From positions 1 to 28,556 of the forward strand of contig CAKUMP010000004.1 in assembly GCA_934667795.1 (NCBI GenBank): 28,556 bases of DNA, in the 5' to 3' direction. A program made the translations under genes and the position numbers. The stretch comes from an uncultured Chthoniobacterales bacterium (GTDB taxonomy: Bacteria; Verrucomicrobiota; Verrucomicrobiia; Chthoniobacterales; CAKUMP01). The notes beneath the pieces were generated by a model. That model saw nothing but the letters and a program-made list of their open reading frames with translations, was not told the DNA's origin and ran no database searches. Below, one piece after another: positions 1 to 7,931 of the stretch. Each line of letters starts with the position of its first letter. Position 1 is the first letter of the stretch.

Positions 1-107
1 GCTCTGCACCGCTTTGGATCGATCGACACGAGAGCTGCTATAAGCAAAAATCTTTCGCAGATCCATTTCGATATGATCCAAAGCGGCGGGAACCGCCGCA
101 CTCCAAA
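1..107. repeat. Family A 120-bp palindromic element, copy 1 (left end cut by window)
   Basis: The right arm at 78-107 reads CCAAAGCGGCGG, then GAA, then CCGCCGCACTCCAAA, so it is a small hairpin in itself. The visible part of the left arm (1-17) ends in CCGCTTTGG, which pairs with the first nine bases of the right arm. Arm and arm are separated by exactly 60 nt (18-77), the same spacing as in the complete copy at 24501-24620, and about 36 of the 60 spacer bases agree by eye. By that geometry the window edge removes about 13 nt. The element ends 18 nt beyond the rdgB stop, so it may act as the terminator of that gene. The bases after it, GACATGTCAC, recur after the broken copy at 5801-5833. 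Confidence 0.8.
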
Positions 108-125
108 GACATGTCACAATCACCC

Positions 126-740
126 CTAAGTGGTAGGAGAAAAACTTTCCAGGAATTGGAGTAAGGCAGTGGTTGCACGCGCCCGGTGACTGATTTTGTT
201 TTTTTCTTCGAGTGGAAACTCCGCAAAGCTGAGGTGATACCCTTTCGGAAGAAAAACCGGATCGTAACCAAACCCCTGATCCCCTCGCTCTTCCAGAAGA
301 ATATCGCCTTCCACTGTCCCATGACACTGGGTGAGAATCTTCCCCTGATGCGCCACCGCAATCACACACTGGAACCGCGCAGCCGTAGGAAAGTTGTGAA
401 AAAATGACTGCAATGCCTGAAGCGATTTCAACAGTTTTTGGCGATTATCCGCATCTGTCGCCCGGGGGCCGGCATAACGCGCAGAGCGAACCCCCGGCTC
501 ACCCTGAAGTGCATCCACTTCCAGTCCGGAATCATCCGCAATCACTAAACCAGAAAATTTCTGCGAAACCGCAAGCGCTTTAATACAGGCATTTTCCGCA
601 AAAGTCGCACCGGATTCATCAATCTCAGGAATTTCGTCCAGACTAGAGAAATCGGAAATTTCAAATTTATCTCCAAGCAACTGAGAAAACTCATGTGTTT
701 TGTGACGGTTACTGGTCGCGATCATCAAATGCGGTTTCAT
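126..740 (-). CDS. rdgB: XTP/dITP pyrophosphatase (RdgB/Ham1 family)
   Basis: A 204-residue protein, the usual length for the house-cleaning enzyme that hydrolyses XTP, dITP and related purine nucleotides to monophosphates and keeps them out of DNA. Family motifs are in order: the N-terminal nucleotide-binding strand IATSNRHKTHEF (residues 7-18), the acidic catalytic segment IADDSGLEVDAL (67-78), then GFGYDPVF and EKNKISHRARA near the C-terminus. The start at 740 places IATSN at the expected distance from the N-terminus; no Shine-Dalgarno sequence precedes it. It lies 53 nt downstream of the amidase gene on the same strand, so the two are probably co-transcribed. The family A repeat lies just after the stop codon. 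Confidence 0.95.
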   Translation of the reverse strand: MKPHLMIATSNRHKTHEFSQLLGDKFEISDFSSLDEIPEIDESGATFAENACIKALAVSQKFSGLVIADDSGLEVDALQGEPGVRSARYAGPRATDADNRQKLLKSLQALQSFFHNFPTAARFQCVIAVAHQGKILTQCHGTVEGDILLEERGDQGFGYDPVFLPKGYHLSFAEFPLEEKNKISHRARATTALLQFLESFSPTT

Positions 741-793
741 AAAGGAAAAATGAATGGCCCCTGCTTCATAATAGTTGCAGGCAAGCTGATTTT

Positions 794-1477
794 TTATTGA
801 ATGGAGCGGATAAAGAGATCATCGGGAACAGGTTGAGGGAGGCGAGGCGAATTGGCGCCATAGCGTTGCAGGATGATTCCATTCGCAATACTTTGTGCAA
901 TGCGTTCACGATAAGCCGGGTTGCGGGCCAGGTTATCGTCGGCGGAGTTAGAAAGAAATCCACATTCAAGCAAAACGGCCGGATTCAGGTTTTTACGAAG
1001 TACGTAAAATTCCGCATGTTTTACTCCGCGATTGGTCGCGCGAAGCTCCCGGATCATGCAGTTTTGGATGGAAGAAGCCAGCGAACGGGAATACGGATGC
1101 TCATAAAATGTTTCTATCCCACGGGCACCGTGGTTTCGGGCAGAATTGAAATGAATACTGACAAAAATTGCGTCGCTATAACGGTTCGAAATGGCGGTTC
1201 GAGTTCCGAGTGGGATAAAGGTGTCGTTATGACGGGTCATAACCGTCTTGAACCCGGCGGCCCGGAGTTTGGGTTCGAGGCGCTGCGCCACATCCAGATT
1301 GACTGTTTTTTCTCTGGTTCCACGTCGAGAAACCGCACCACTGTCATGAGCGCCATGCCCGGGGTCGATAACGACTGTATTAAATGTTTTGGCATTATTC
1401 CTGACCGAAGAGCAGCCTGTCAGCAAACAGATAGCCAGTAATATCAGGAGGGAATTTGCCCATAATTTTAGAAGCAT
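794..1477 (-). CDS. N-acetylmuramoyl-L-alanine amidase lipoprotein (Amidase_3)
   Basis: A 227-residue secreted zinc amidase that cleaves the bond between MurNAc and the stem peptide of peptidoglycan. Residues 1-22 form a lipoprotein signal with lipobox LLTGC (lipidation at Cys22). The Amidase_3 domain fills residues 33-205, with zinc ligands His41 (in DPGHG), Glu56 and His109 (in SIHFNS) and the catalytic Glu171 in LLECGFLSN. The AmiC/CwlM-type catalytic domain stands alone, without AMIN or LysM domains. The frame stays open upstream to 1645, but those extra residues are encoded by family C repeat sequence and would bury the signal peptide, so the start at 1477 is preferred although it has no clear ribosome binding site. 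rdgB follows, and leuS is divergent. Septal splitting or peptidoglycan recycling is an inference from the family. Confidence 0.9.
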   Translation of the reverse strand: MLLKLWANSLLILLAICLLTGCSSVRNNAKTFNTVVIDPGHGAHDSGAVSRRGTREKTVNLDVAQRLEPKLRAAGFKTVMTRHNDTFIPLGTRTAISNRYSDAIFVSIHFNSARNHGARGIETFYEHPYSRSLASSIQNCMIRELRATNRGVKHAEFYVLRKNLNPAVLLECGFLSNSADDNLARNPAYRERIAQSIANGIILQRYGANSPRLPQPVPDDLFIRSIQ

Positions 1478-1583
1478 GTGTGTGGGAGTTGTAAATTGTT
1501 CGTGCAAGTCTTTAACCTTTATCAGAATAAGAGGCGCGTCAACCCCTGGGTACATCTTTTTACAATTTCGGAAGCTGACAGCC

Positions 1584-1662
1584 GGGAGCACTGACGTCCC
1601 CGTCGGCAATCGTGAACCTAAACCTGGAATCGCTGGCGTCCCCATCGCAATGTGAGCCTAAA
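1584..1662 (+). repeat. Family C repeat, imperfect 42-nt tandem pair
   Basis: Between the divergent amidase and leuS genes, two degenerate units start at 1591 and 1633 (period 42). Each begins CTG(A/G)CG, then TCCC, and continues to a shared tail GTGA(A/G)CCTAAA. The first unit can form the hairpin CTGACG-TCCC-CGTCGG (1591-1606), with one wobble pair. The same core, GCCGACG-TCCN-CGTCGGC, occurs in reverse orientation at 5848-5881 and 24862-24888, so this is a dispersed family and not a local duplication. Confidence 0.6.
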
Positions 1663-1723
1663 GATGCTTTGACAAGTAAGCGAGAGTGACGCAGTCTGTA
1701 CCTTTTCTAAAAGCAAGAACGCG

Positions 1724-4309
1724 ATGAATCAGAGACGCAAACAATATCCATTTGATGAAATAGAAGCCCGCTGGCAGGAAAGGTGGGAGAAGGAAGGGAC
1801 TTTTGAGATCGGAAATCCCGGGGATCCCGGATTTGATGTCAATAAACCGAAGTATTACGTACTGGACATGTTCCCCTACCCAAGTGGTGAAGGACTGCAT
1901 GTAGGGCATCCGGAGGGATATACAGCGACCGATATTATGGCACGCTATAAACGGATGCGTGGATTTAATGTCCTGCACCCCATGGGATGGGATGCATTCG
2001 GGTTACCGGCAGAACAGTATGCCATTAAAACCGGTCAGCATCCACGTGTCACAACCGAACGAAATGTCGAACGGTTTCGTGAGCAGTTAAAACGTATTGG
2101 TTTTAGTTATGACTGGTCACGGGAAGTGAATACCACTTCTCCTGAGTATTTCAAATGGACGCAATGGATATTTTTAAAATTGTACGAAAGCTATTACGAC
2201 GGCGAAAAAGCGCGTCCGATTGAAGAATTCAAGGCAAAAAATCCTGGAGCGACGAAAGAGGAGGTGGATGCGGTGCGTCTGGCCTATGTGGCGGAAGTTC
2301 CTGTGAACTGGTGTGAAGGATTAGGCACGGTGCTGGCGAATGAGGAAGTCGTGGATGGAAAGAGTGAAGTGGGGGGATTCCCGGTCGAACGACGTCCGAT
2401 GCGGCAGTGGATGTTGCGTATCACAGCATATGCGGACCGCTTGATCGATGAGTTAAACGATCTGGACTGGCCGGAGTCGATTAAAGCATTGCAACGGAAC
2501 TGGATTGGACGCAGCGAAGGTGGGATGGTGCGGTTCCCATTGGAAAATGGGTCGGGAACGGGCAATGGGATAGATGTTTTCACTACGCGCCCGGACACCC
2601 TTTATGGGGCAACCTATCTTGTTCTGGCGCCGGAACACCCTTTGGTGGATGTCGTCACCAGCGCGGAAGCAAAAGATGCGGTGGAAGCCTACAAAAAAGT
2701 CGTTGCAACGAAATCCGATCTGCTCCGAACCGAATTATCGAAAGAAAAAACGGGCGTTTTCACCGGAGGTTATGCGGTGCATCCGGTGACACAGGAACGG
2801 GTACCGATCTGGATTGCGGATTATGTTCTGATGGGGTACGGCACAGGTGCCATTATGGCAGTGCCCGGGCATGATACACGCGACTTCGAATTTGCAAAAG
2901 AGTTTGGGTTGGAAATCCGTCGGGTCGTGCGTGCTGCGAATGAAAATGGCAGCGAGCCGCTGGAGGAAGCCTTTGCAGGTGAAGGGGTTTCAGTGAACTC
3001 CGGAATTCTGGACGGTTTACCCACCGCGGAAGCAAAAAAGAAAATGCTGCAATGGCTGGAAGAAAATAAAGCCGGAAAAACCAGCATCAATTATAAATTG
3101 CGGGACTGGCTGTTTTCACGTCAGCGCTACTGGGGCGAACCATTCCCGGTCGTCTGGGGCGAAGATGGTCATCGCGGGCTGGATGAATCCGAACTGCCGG
3201 TGTTGCCTCCCGAAATGACCGATTTTAAACCCACCGGAACTGCAGAACCTCCGCTAGCAAAGGCTAAGGATTGGATTCGTTATTCGGAGCAGGAAACCCG
3301 GGAAACGAATACGATGCCTCAGTGGGCGGGGTCATGCTGGTATTATCTACGCTATTGTGATGCAGAAAACTCCGACCATCTGGTGGGTAAGGATGCGGAA
3401 GCGTACTGGATGGGGGGAGGAAATGCAGGTGGAGTGGATTTGTATATTGGCGGAACAGAACATGCAGTCCTTCACCTTTTGTATGCACGCTTCTGGCATA
3501 AAGTTTTGTTTGATCTGGGCTATGTAAGCACCCCGGAACCTTTTCACAAACTGGTCAACCAAGGGCTGATCTTAGGAGAAGATGGACAAAAAATGTCTAA
3601 AAGCCGGGGGAATGTGGTGAACCCGGACCATGTGATTGATGAATATGGGGCAGATGCATTGCGACTGTACGAAATGTTCATGGGGCCATTGGAACAGGTC
3701 AAGCCCTGGAGCATGACCGGCGTCGAAGGCGTCGCCCGATTCCTGGCACGCGTCTGGCGACTGGTCATGGAAGAAGACCAGGCTGGCAAGTGGCATCTCT
3801 CGAACACGATTCAGGATGTGGAAATGAACGCTTCACAGCTAAAACTCGTCCACAGCAGTATTAAAAAAGTGACCGAAGATACCGAAGCACTGGCATTTAA
3901 TACCGCAATTTCCCAGATGATGATTCTGGTAAACGGGCTGACCGGCGAATCTCAACGCCCTTTGACGGCAGTTGGCATTTTATTGAAGCTCTTGCAACCG
4001 TTTGCTCCTCATCTGGCCGAAGAATTATGGGCAAAACTCAGCGAGAAATTTGATTCTGTAACCAATGAACTCGCCTATCAGCCATGGCCGACGTATGAAG
4101 AAAAATTTCTCGTCGAAGATGAAGTGGAAATGGTGCTCCAGATCAATGGAAAACTGCGGGACCGGTTGAAAGTTTCTCGCTCACTGGATAAAGATGCCGT
4201 AGAAGCATTGGCAAAAAAACAGGAAAAAATCGCAGCAGAATTGACCGGAAAAGAAATCCGTAAAGTGATTGTCGTCCCAGGAAAACTGGTCAATTTTGTC
4301 GCAACTTGA
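1724..4309 (+). CDS. leuS: Leucyl-tRNA synthetase
   Basis: An 861-residue class I aminoacyl-tRNA synthetase of standard bacterial length that charges tRNA-Leu in the cytoplasm. It has the HIGH-type motif in PYPSGEGLHVGH (residues 51-62), the CP1 editing domain with the threonine-rich segment TTRPDTLYGATY (about 287-298) and the editing-site segment MAVPGHDTRD (378-387), the KMSKS loop (623-627), an anticodon-binding helical domain and the C-terminal LQINGKLRDRL segment. The start at 1724 gives a normal N-terminus; no ribosome binding site is seen. The HAD phosphatase begins 2 nt after the stop, so the two genes are translationally close and co-transcribed. I saw no T-box leader upstream, only the family C repeat. 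Confidence 0.97.
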   Translation: MNQRRKQYPFDEIEARWQERWEKEGTFEIGNPGDPGFDVNKPKYYVLDMFPYPSGEGLHVGHPEGYTATDIMARYKRMRGFNVLHPMGWDAFGLPAEQYAIKTGQHPRVTTERNVERFREQLKRIGFSYDWSREVNTTSPEYFKWTQWIFLKLYESYYDGEKARPIEEFKAKNPGATKEEVDAVRLAYVAEVPVNWCEGLGTVLANEEVVDGKSEVGGFPVERRPMRQWMLRITAYADRLIDELNDLDWPESIKALQRNWIGRSEGGMVRFPLENGSGTGNGIDVFTTRPDTLYGATYLVLAPEHPLVDVVTSAEAKDAVEAYKKVVATKSDLLRTELSKEKTGVFTGGYAVHPVTQERVPIWIADYVLMGYGTGAIMAVPGHDTRDFEFAKEFGLEIRRVVRAANENGSEPLEEAFAGEGVSVNSGILDGLPTAEAKKKMLQWLEENKAGKTSINYKLRDWLFSRQRYWGEPFPVVWGEDGHRGLDESELPVLPPEMTDFKPTGTAEPPLAKAKDWIRYSEQETRETNTMPQWAGSCWYYLRYCDAENSDHLVGKDAEAYWMGGGNAGGVDLYIGGTEHAVLHLLYARFWHKVLFDLGYVSTPEPFHKLVNQGLILGEDGQKMSKSRGNVVNPDHVIDEYGADALRLYEMFMGPLEQVKPWSMTGVEGVARFLARVWRLVMEEDQAGKWHLSNTIQDVEMNASQLKLVHSSIKKVTEDTEALAFNTAISQMMILVNGLTGESQRPLTAVGILLKLLQPFAPHLAEELWAKLSEKFDSVTNELAYQPWPTYEEKFLVEDEVEMVLQINGKLRDRLKVSRSLDKDAVEALAKKQEKIAAELTGKEIRKVIVVPGKLVNFVAT

Positions 4310-4311
4310 AC

Positions 4312-4995
4312 ATGAAAAAAACAACGGGATTCATTTTTGATTTCGATGGATTGATTGTAGATACCGAATGGCCGGAATATGTCGCTTGGAGCGAAATTTA
4401 TCAGGAGTTTAATCAGGAACTGACAATTCCAACCTGGTTGCAGGCGGTCGGACATGTCCAGAATTTTGATCCACGAGCAGATCTGGAGTTGAAGGTAGGA
4501 AAAATTCTGGACTGGGGAATTCTCGATAAACGCCGTTCTGAAAGACATTTATCCCTTGTCGCAGAAGCAATGCTTTTACCGGGCGTGGAAGAAATGATCC
4601 GGGAGGGACAAAAAGCCGGTTTGCGTATTGGGGTGGCGAGTAATTCCAATCGGGAATGGGTGACGAGAGGGCTTGCGCGAGTGGGCCTGGACAGTATTGT
4701 GGAAGTAGTGCGAACCCGGGATGACGTTATGACCCCCAAACCGGCACCAGATGTTTATTTATCATGTCTGGAAGCACTGGACCTCAAGCCGGAAGAAACC
4801 CTGGCATTTGAAGATTCTCAACCGGGCGTGCAGGCGGCCAAACGTGCCGGATTGTATGTGATTGCGGTTCCGAATCGGTTGACACGCTTTCATGCGCTGG
4901 AAGAAGCGGATCATGTCGTCGAATCCCTGGAGGGCGCCTGGCAAAAAATCCATTCCGGAGAATTCTGGAATCCTCTGACGAAATCCAATACATAA
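4312..4995 (+). CDS. HAD-superfamily phosphatase, beta-phosphoglucomutase-like
   Basis: A 227-residue HAD hydrolase with a helical cap between motifs I and II. Motif I is FDFDGLIVDTE with nucleophile Asp10 and acid/base Asp12, motif II is ASNSN (Ser110), motif III is the lysine of KPAPDVY (Lys143) and motif IV is EDSQPG (Glu167, Asp168). This is the pattern of the sugar-phosphate phosphatase and beta-phosphoglucomutase subgroup; the substrate cannot be read from the sequence. The ATG at 4312 is chosen because it gives MKKTTGFIFDFDG directly; a TTG at 4306, overlapping the leuS stop, is the alternative. Position between leuS and a metallo-hydrolase suggests a general housekeeping role, possibly repair of damaged sugar phosphates, but that is inference. 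Confidence 0.88.
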   Translation: MKKTTGFIFDFDGLIVDTEWPEYVAWSEIYQEFNQELTIPTWLQAVGHVQNFDPRADLELKVGKILDWGILDKRRSERHLSLVAEAMLLPGVEEMIREGQKAGLRIGVASNSNREWVTRGLARVGLDSIVEVVRTRDDVMTPKPAPDVYLSCLEALDLKPEETLAFEDSQPGVQAAKRAGLYVIAVPNRLTRFHALEEADHVVESLEGAWQKIHSGEFWNPLTKSNT

Positions 4996-5023
4996 TTCAG
5001 ACGTTTGACTCTGTACTAAAATT

Positions 5024-5650
5024 ATGAAAATAAACCCTGAACTTGAAATGTTTACTGGCGGAATGCTGGAAACAAATGCCTATTATCTGACCGCGCCGGA
5101 AGGGAAAATCCTGATCGATGCTCCGGAAGGCGTTTTGCACTGGTTACAGGAAACCGGCAAAAAGGTCGATCTCCTGTTGCTGACACATGGGCATTTTGAC
5201 CACATCATGGATGCAGCAGCCGTGATTGAAGCATTTCAATGTCGGGTGGCATATCATGTTGATGGAACTGCCATGCTGACCGAGCGGGATCATTTCCGCC
5301 GGTTTGGATTTGAAGTTGGGTTAGAGCCGATCCAGCCGGGAGAATTATTGGATGAAACGGAAAACATCTCGTTACTGGGAGATGATTTTCGGATTTTTCT
5401 GGTACCGGGGCACTGTCCTGGGAGTTTATGTTTTCTGCGAAAATCCACTGATGAACTTTTTGGTGGAGATGTCCTTTTTGCCGGAGGCGTAGGCCGTTGG
5501 GACCTGCCTGCCGGCAATCAGGAAGAGTTGTTTTCCGGTATTAAAAATAAATTATACCCTTTGCCCGACGACACCATCGTGTACCCCGGCCACGGTCCCC
5601 GGACCACTATTGGTAACGAAAAGCGCAATAACCCGTTTGTGCGTGGGTAA
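5024..5650 (+). CDS. Metallo-beta-lactamase-fold hydrolase (glyoxalase II-like)
   Basis: A 208-residue protein with the complete binuclear zinc signature: THGHFDH (His55, His57, Asp59, His60), His130 in VPGHCPGS, Asp149 in GGDVLF and His190 in YPGHGP. Length, the GRWDLPAG segment and the closing TTIGNEKRNNPF place it with the short hydroxyacylglutathione hydrolase-like (YcbL-type) thioesterases, which lack the long glutathione-binding C-terminal domain, so the true substrate is uncertain. It follows the HAD gene by 28 nt. Its TAA stop touches a degenerate family A arm at 5651. A remnant with the same 3' end and the same repeat junction exists at 24621-24686 on the minus strand. Confidence 0.9.
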   Translation: MKINPELEMFTGGMLETNAYYLTAPEGKILIDAPEGVLHWLQETGKKVDLLLLTHGHFDHIMDAAAVIEAFQCRVAYHVDGTAMLTERDHFRRFGFEVGLEPIQPGELLDETENISLLGDDFRIFLVPGHCPGSLCFLRKSTDELFGGDVLFAGGVGRWDLPAGNQEELFSGIKNKLYPLPDDTIVYPGHGPRTTIGNEKRNNPFVRG

Positions 5651-5833
5651 TTTGGAATGCGGCGGTTGTCGCCATTTTGGATGAAGAGATATATCCCTCT
5701 CTGCCCTCTTGAATTCTCTGAAATCACCCTTACAGGGTTTATTTCTCTCTCCACACCAGACCCAGGGTATTGCCCTGGTCTGCCCTTTCAGGACACATTC
5801 TTTAGAGTGCGACGGGAACCGCCGCACTCCAAA
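5651..5833. repeat. Composite repeat: broken family A arms around a family B hairpin
   Basis: At 5651-5680 a degenerate reversed family A arm starts directly after the hydrolase stop codon (TTTGGAATGCGGCGG, then GCCATTTTGG). At 5801-5833 there is a fused arm pair, TTTAGAGTGCGACGG-GAA-CCGCCGCACTCCAAA, which is itself a 15-bp hairpin with two mismatches. The outer ends (5651-5665 and 5819-5833) are 15-bp inverted repeats with one mismatch. Between them a family B hairpin at 5758-5781 (AGACCCAGGG, TATTG, CCCTGGTCT, one bulged C) is followed by TGCCCTTTCAGGACA. No target-site duplication is evident. It lies between the convergent hydrolase and acs genes and may terminate both. Confidence 0.65.
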
Positions 5834-5847
5834 AGGGCGACATGTCA

Positions 5848-5881
5848 CCCGGGAGCCGACGAGGACGTCGGCGCTCCCGGG
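5848..5881 (-). terminator. Family C hairpin just after acs, probable terminator
   Basis: The left arm CCCGGGAGCCGACG (5848-5861) and right arm CGTCGGCGCTCCCGGG (5866-5881) pair over 14 bp around the loop AGGA with a two-base bulge. The hairpin lies 4 nt beyond the acs stop codon. Read on the minus strand its core is GCCGACG-TCCT-CGTCGG, the same as the copies at 1591-1606 and 24862-24879, so it belongs to repeat family C. There is no long T-tract after it on the minus strand, only CCCTTTT about ten bases further on, so terminator function is inferred from position and stem strength. Confidence 0.55.
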
Positions 5882-5885
5882 AGTA

Positions 5886-7841
5886 TCAATCGTCTTTGTC
5901 GCCGGACAGGCGGGCCAGTACGCTGAGATCTTCCAAGGTCGTGGTATCTCCCGTGATGGTATTTCCTGTGGCTACTTCTCTTAGCAAGCGACGCATAATT
6001 TTACCACTGCGAGTCTTGGGCAATGCTTCTGCAAAACGGATTTCATCCGGTTTTGCAATCGCACCAATGGATTTTCCGACATGGTCACGCAACTGTCTGG
6101 ACAAGTTTGGCGTTGGTTTCATTTTGCCCTTCAGTGTCACAAATGCGACCACGCCCTGTCCCTTCAGATCATCCGGACGTCCGACAATCGCAGCTTCTGC
6201 CACTGCTTCATGGGACACCAGTGCACTTTCGATTTCTGCTGTTCCGAGGCGATGCCCGGCCACGTTCAGAACGTCATCGATACGACCCACGATCCAGAAG
6301 TTTCCATCTTTATCCCGGCGTGCACCGTCTCCTGTAGTGTACCATCCTTTGAAATCGTTCCAGTACGTTTTTTTGTACCGTGTCTTATCCCCATAAATCG
6401 TGCGCAACATCGACGGCCATGGTTTCCGGATCACCAGTTTTCCACCCACATTCGGAGGTACTTCTTTTCCTTTGTCATCCACCACTGCGGCATCCACCCC
6501 AAAGAACGGGAGTGTCGCTGTCCCCGGCGTTGTGGGTGTCGCTCCTGGAAGCGGGGCGATCATCGTGGATCCGGTTTCTGTCTGCCACCAGGTATCTACA
6601 ATCGGGCAGCGTCCGCCACCGATCGTATTATGGTACCACATCCAGGCTTCCGGGTTAATAGGTTCACCCACCGAACCCAGCAGACGCAGAGAAGAAAGAT
6701 CATGTTTCTTCACCCAATCATCGCCCCATTTAATAAAGGCACGAATGGCGGTCGGTGCTGTGTAGAAAATGGTCACCCCGTATTCTTCAATAATTCTCCA
6801 GAAACGGTCTGGTTCTGGATAGTTGGGTGCACCCTCATATAAAAGCGTGGTTGCGCCATTGGATAGCGCGCCATACACTGCATACGTGTGTCCGGTTACC
6901 CAGCCGATGTCTGCTGTACACCAGTAAATATCGGTTTCTTTAAGATCAAACAGATATTTTGTCGTCAGATGTGCGCCTAACAAATATCCTGCGGTTGTAT
7001 GTAAAATTCCTTTGGGTTTTCCGGTAGAGCCGCTTGTATAAAGGAGGAAAAGTGGATCTTCACTGTCCTGCTCGGATGCTGGGCAGTCCGCATTCACGTA
7101 TTCCATCTCACGATGCCACCAGACGTCACGTCCTTCTTCGATATGGATTTCGTTATTTGCACGGCGGAACACAATCACGCGTTTTACCTGCTTAATGCCT
7201 TTTAACGCGATATCCACTTCATGCTTCAAAGGAATAATCTGCCCCCGACGATACCCGCCGTCCGCAGTAATCACAGCAACCGCTTTACTATCGATCACAC
7301 GGTCACGGATACTGTCAGAACTGAATCCCCCGAAAATTACCGAATGGGTTGCCCCGATACGGGTACAAGCCAGCATCGCAATTGCGGCTTCGACAATCAT
7401 GGGCATATAAATGACCACCTTGTCTCCCTTTTTGATTTTGTTACGTTTCAGAACATTTGCGAATTTACAAACTTCCCGATGCAACTGATGATACGTCAAC
7501 ACACGTTTTTCGCCTGGCTCCCCTTCCCAGATAATGGCAGCTTTATTGCGAGTTGGACCATCCAGATGTCGATCCAGGCAGTTTTCCGAAACATTCAGTT
7601 TCCCGCCAACAAACCATTTTGCAAAAGGGGGTTCCCATTCCAGAACCTTTTTAAATGGCTTCTGCCACACCAGTTCTTTTGCCATTCTCTTCCAGAATTT
7701 ATTAGGAGATTTGATGGATTCATCATACATCTCCCGATATTCCTTGAGATTTTTAATCAAAGCATTTTTGGAAAATTCTTTGGAGGGTTTAAAAACACGG
7801 GACTCCGTTAACCGGGATTCAATATTGCTACTATTCGCCAT
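5886..7841 (-). CDS. acs: Acetyl-CoA synthetase (AMP-forming)
   Basis: A 651-residue ANL-superfamily enzyme of full Acs length that activates acetate to acetyl-CoA through acetyl-AMP. The N-terminal domain is typical (FWKRMAKEL, then WFVGGKLNVSENCLDRH). The ATP P-loop is YTSGSTGKPKG (268-278), followed by the acetate-pocket segment WWQTETGS, the YTTGDGARRDKDG hinge region and the C-terminal LPKTRSGKIMRRLLR. Lys614 in the last motif is the residue that is reversibly acetylated in the family. Start at 7841 gives a normal N-terminus with no Shine-Dalgarno sequence. The Gfo/Idh gene ends 90 nt upstream on the same strand, a gap long enough for acs to have its own promoter. The family C hairpin follows the stop. 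Confidence 0.97.
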   Translation of the reverse strand: MANSSNIESRLTESRVFKPSKEFSKNALIKNLKEYREMYDESIKSPNKFWKRMAKELVWQKPFKKVLEWEPPFAKWFVGGKLNVSENCLDRHLDGPTRNKAAIIWEGEPGEKRVLTYHQLHREVCKFANVLKRNKIKKGDKVVIYMPMIVEAAIAMLACTRIGATHSVIFGGFSSDSIRDRVIDSKAVAVITADGGYRRGQIIPLKHEVDIALKGIKQVKRVIVFRRANNEIHIEEGRDVWWHREMEYVNADCPASEQDSEDPLFLLYTSGSTGKPKGILHTTAGYLLGAHLTTKYLFDLKETDIYWCTADIGWVTGHTYAVYGALSNGATTLLYEGAPNYPEPDRFWRIIEEYGVTIFYTAPTAIRAFIKWGDDWVKKHDLSSLRLLGSVGEPINPEAWMWYHNTIGGGRCPIVDTWWQTETGSTMIAPLPGATPTTPGTATLPFFGVDAAVVDDKGKEVPPNVGGKLVIRKPWPSMLRTIYGDKTRYKKTYWNDFKGWYTTGDGARRDKDGNFWIVGRIDDVLNVAGHRLGTAEIESALVSHEAVAEAAIVGRPDDLKGQGVVAFVTLKGKMKPTPNLSRQLRDHVGKSIGAIAKPDEIRFAEALPKTRSGKIMRRLLREVATGNTITGDTTTLEDLSVLARLSGDKDD

Positions 7842-7931
7842 AAGTCTATATCGGGGGTTAAGTTTAAATTTAATTGATTTACTGGGAATCTACTCCTAAA
7901 GGGAAGAAGAATTTTTATATTCAGTTATATT

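Noticed and set aside
1478..1645. N-terminal extension of the amidase
   Set aside because: It is coded by repeat sequence and would place the lipoprotein signal 56 residues inside the protein.
1669..1723. TTGACA as a leuS promoter -35 element
   Set aside because: No -10-like hexamer at 16-19 nt spacing.
1478..1723. T-box leader before leuS
   Set aside because: No specifier hairpin, T-box sequence or terminator recognised; the space is repeat sequence.
4306..4311. TTG start for the HAD gene
   Set aside because: ATG at 4312 gives a normal family start; TTG adds only two residues.
5842..6396. Open frame on the plus strand across the end of acs
   Set aside because: Antisense shadow of acs and the repeat.
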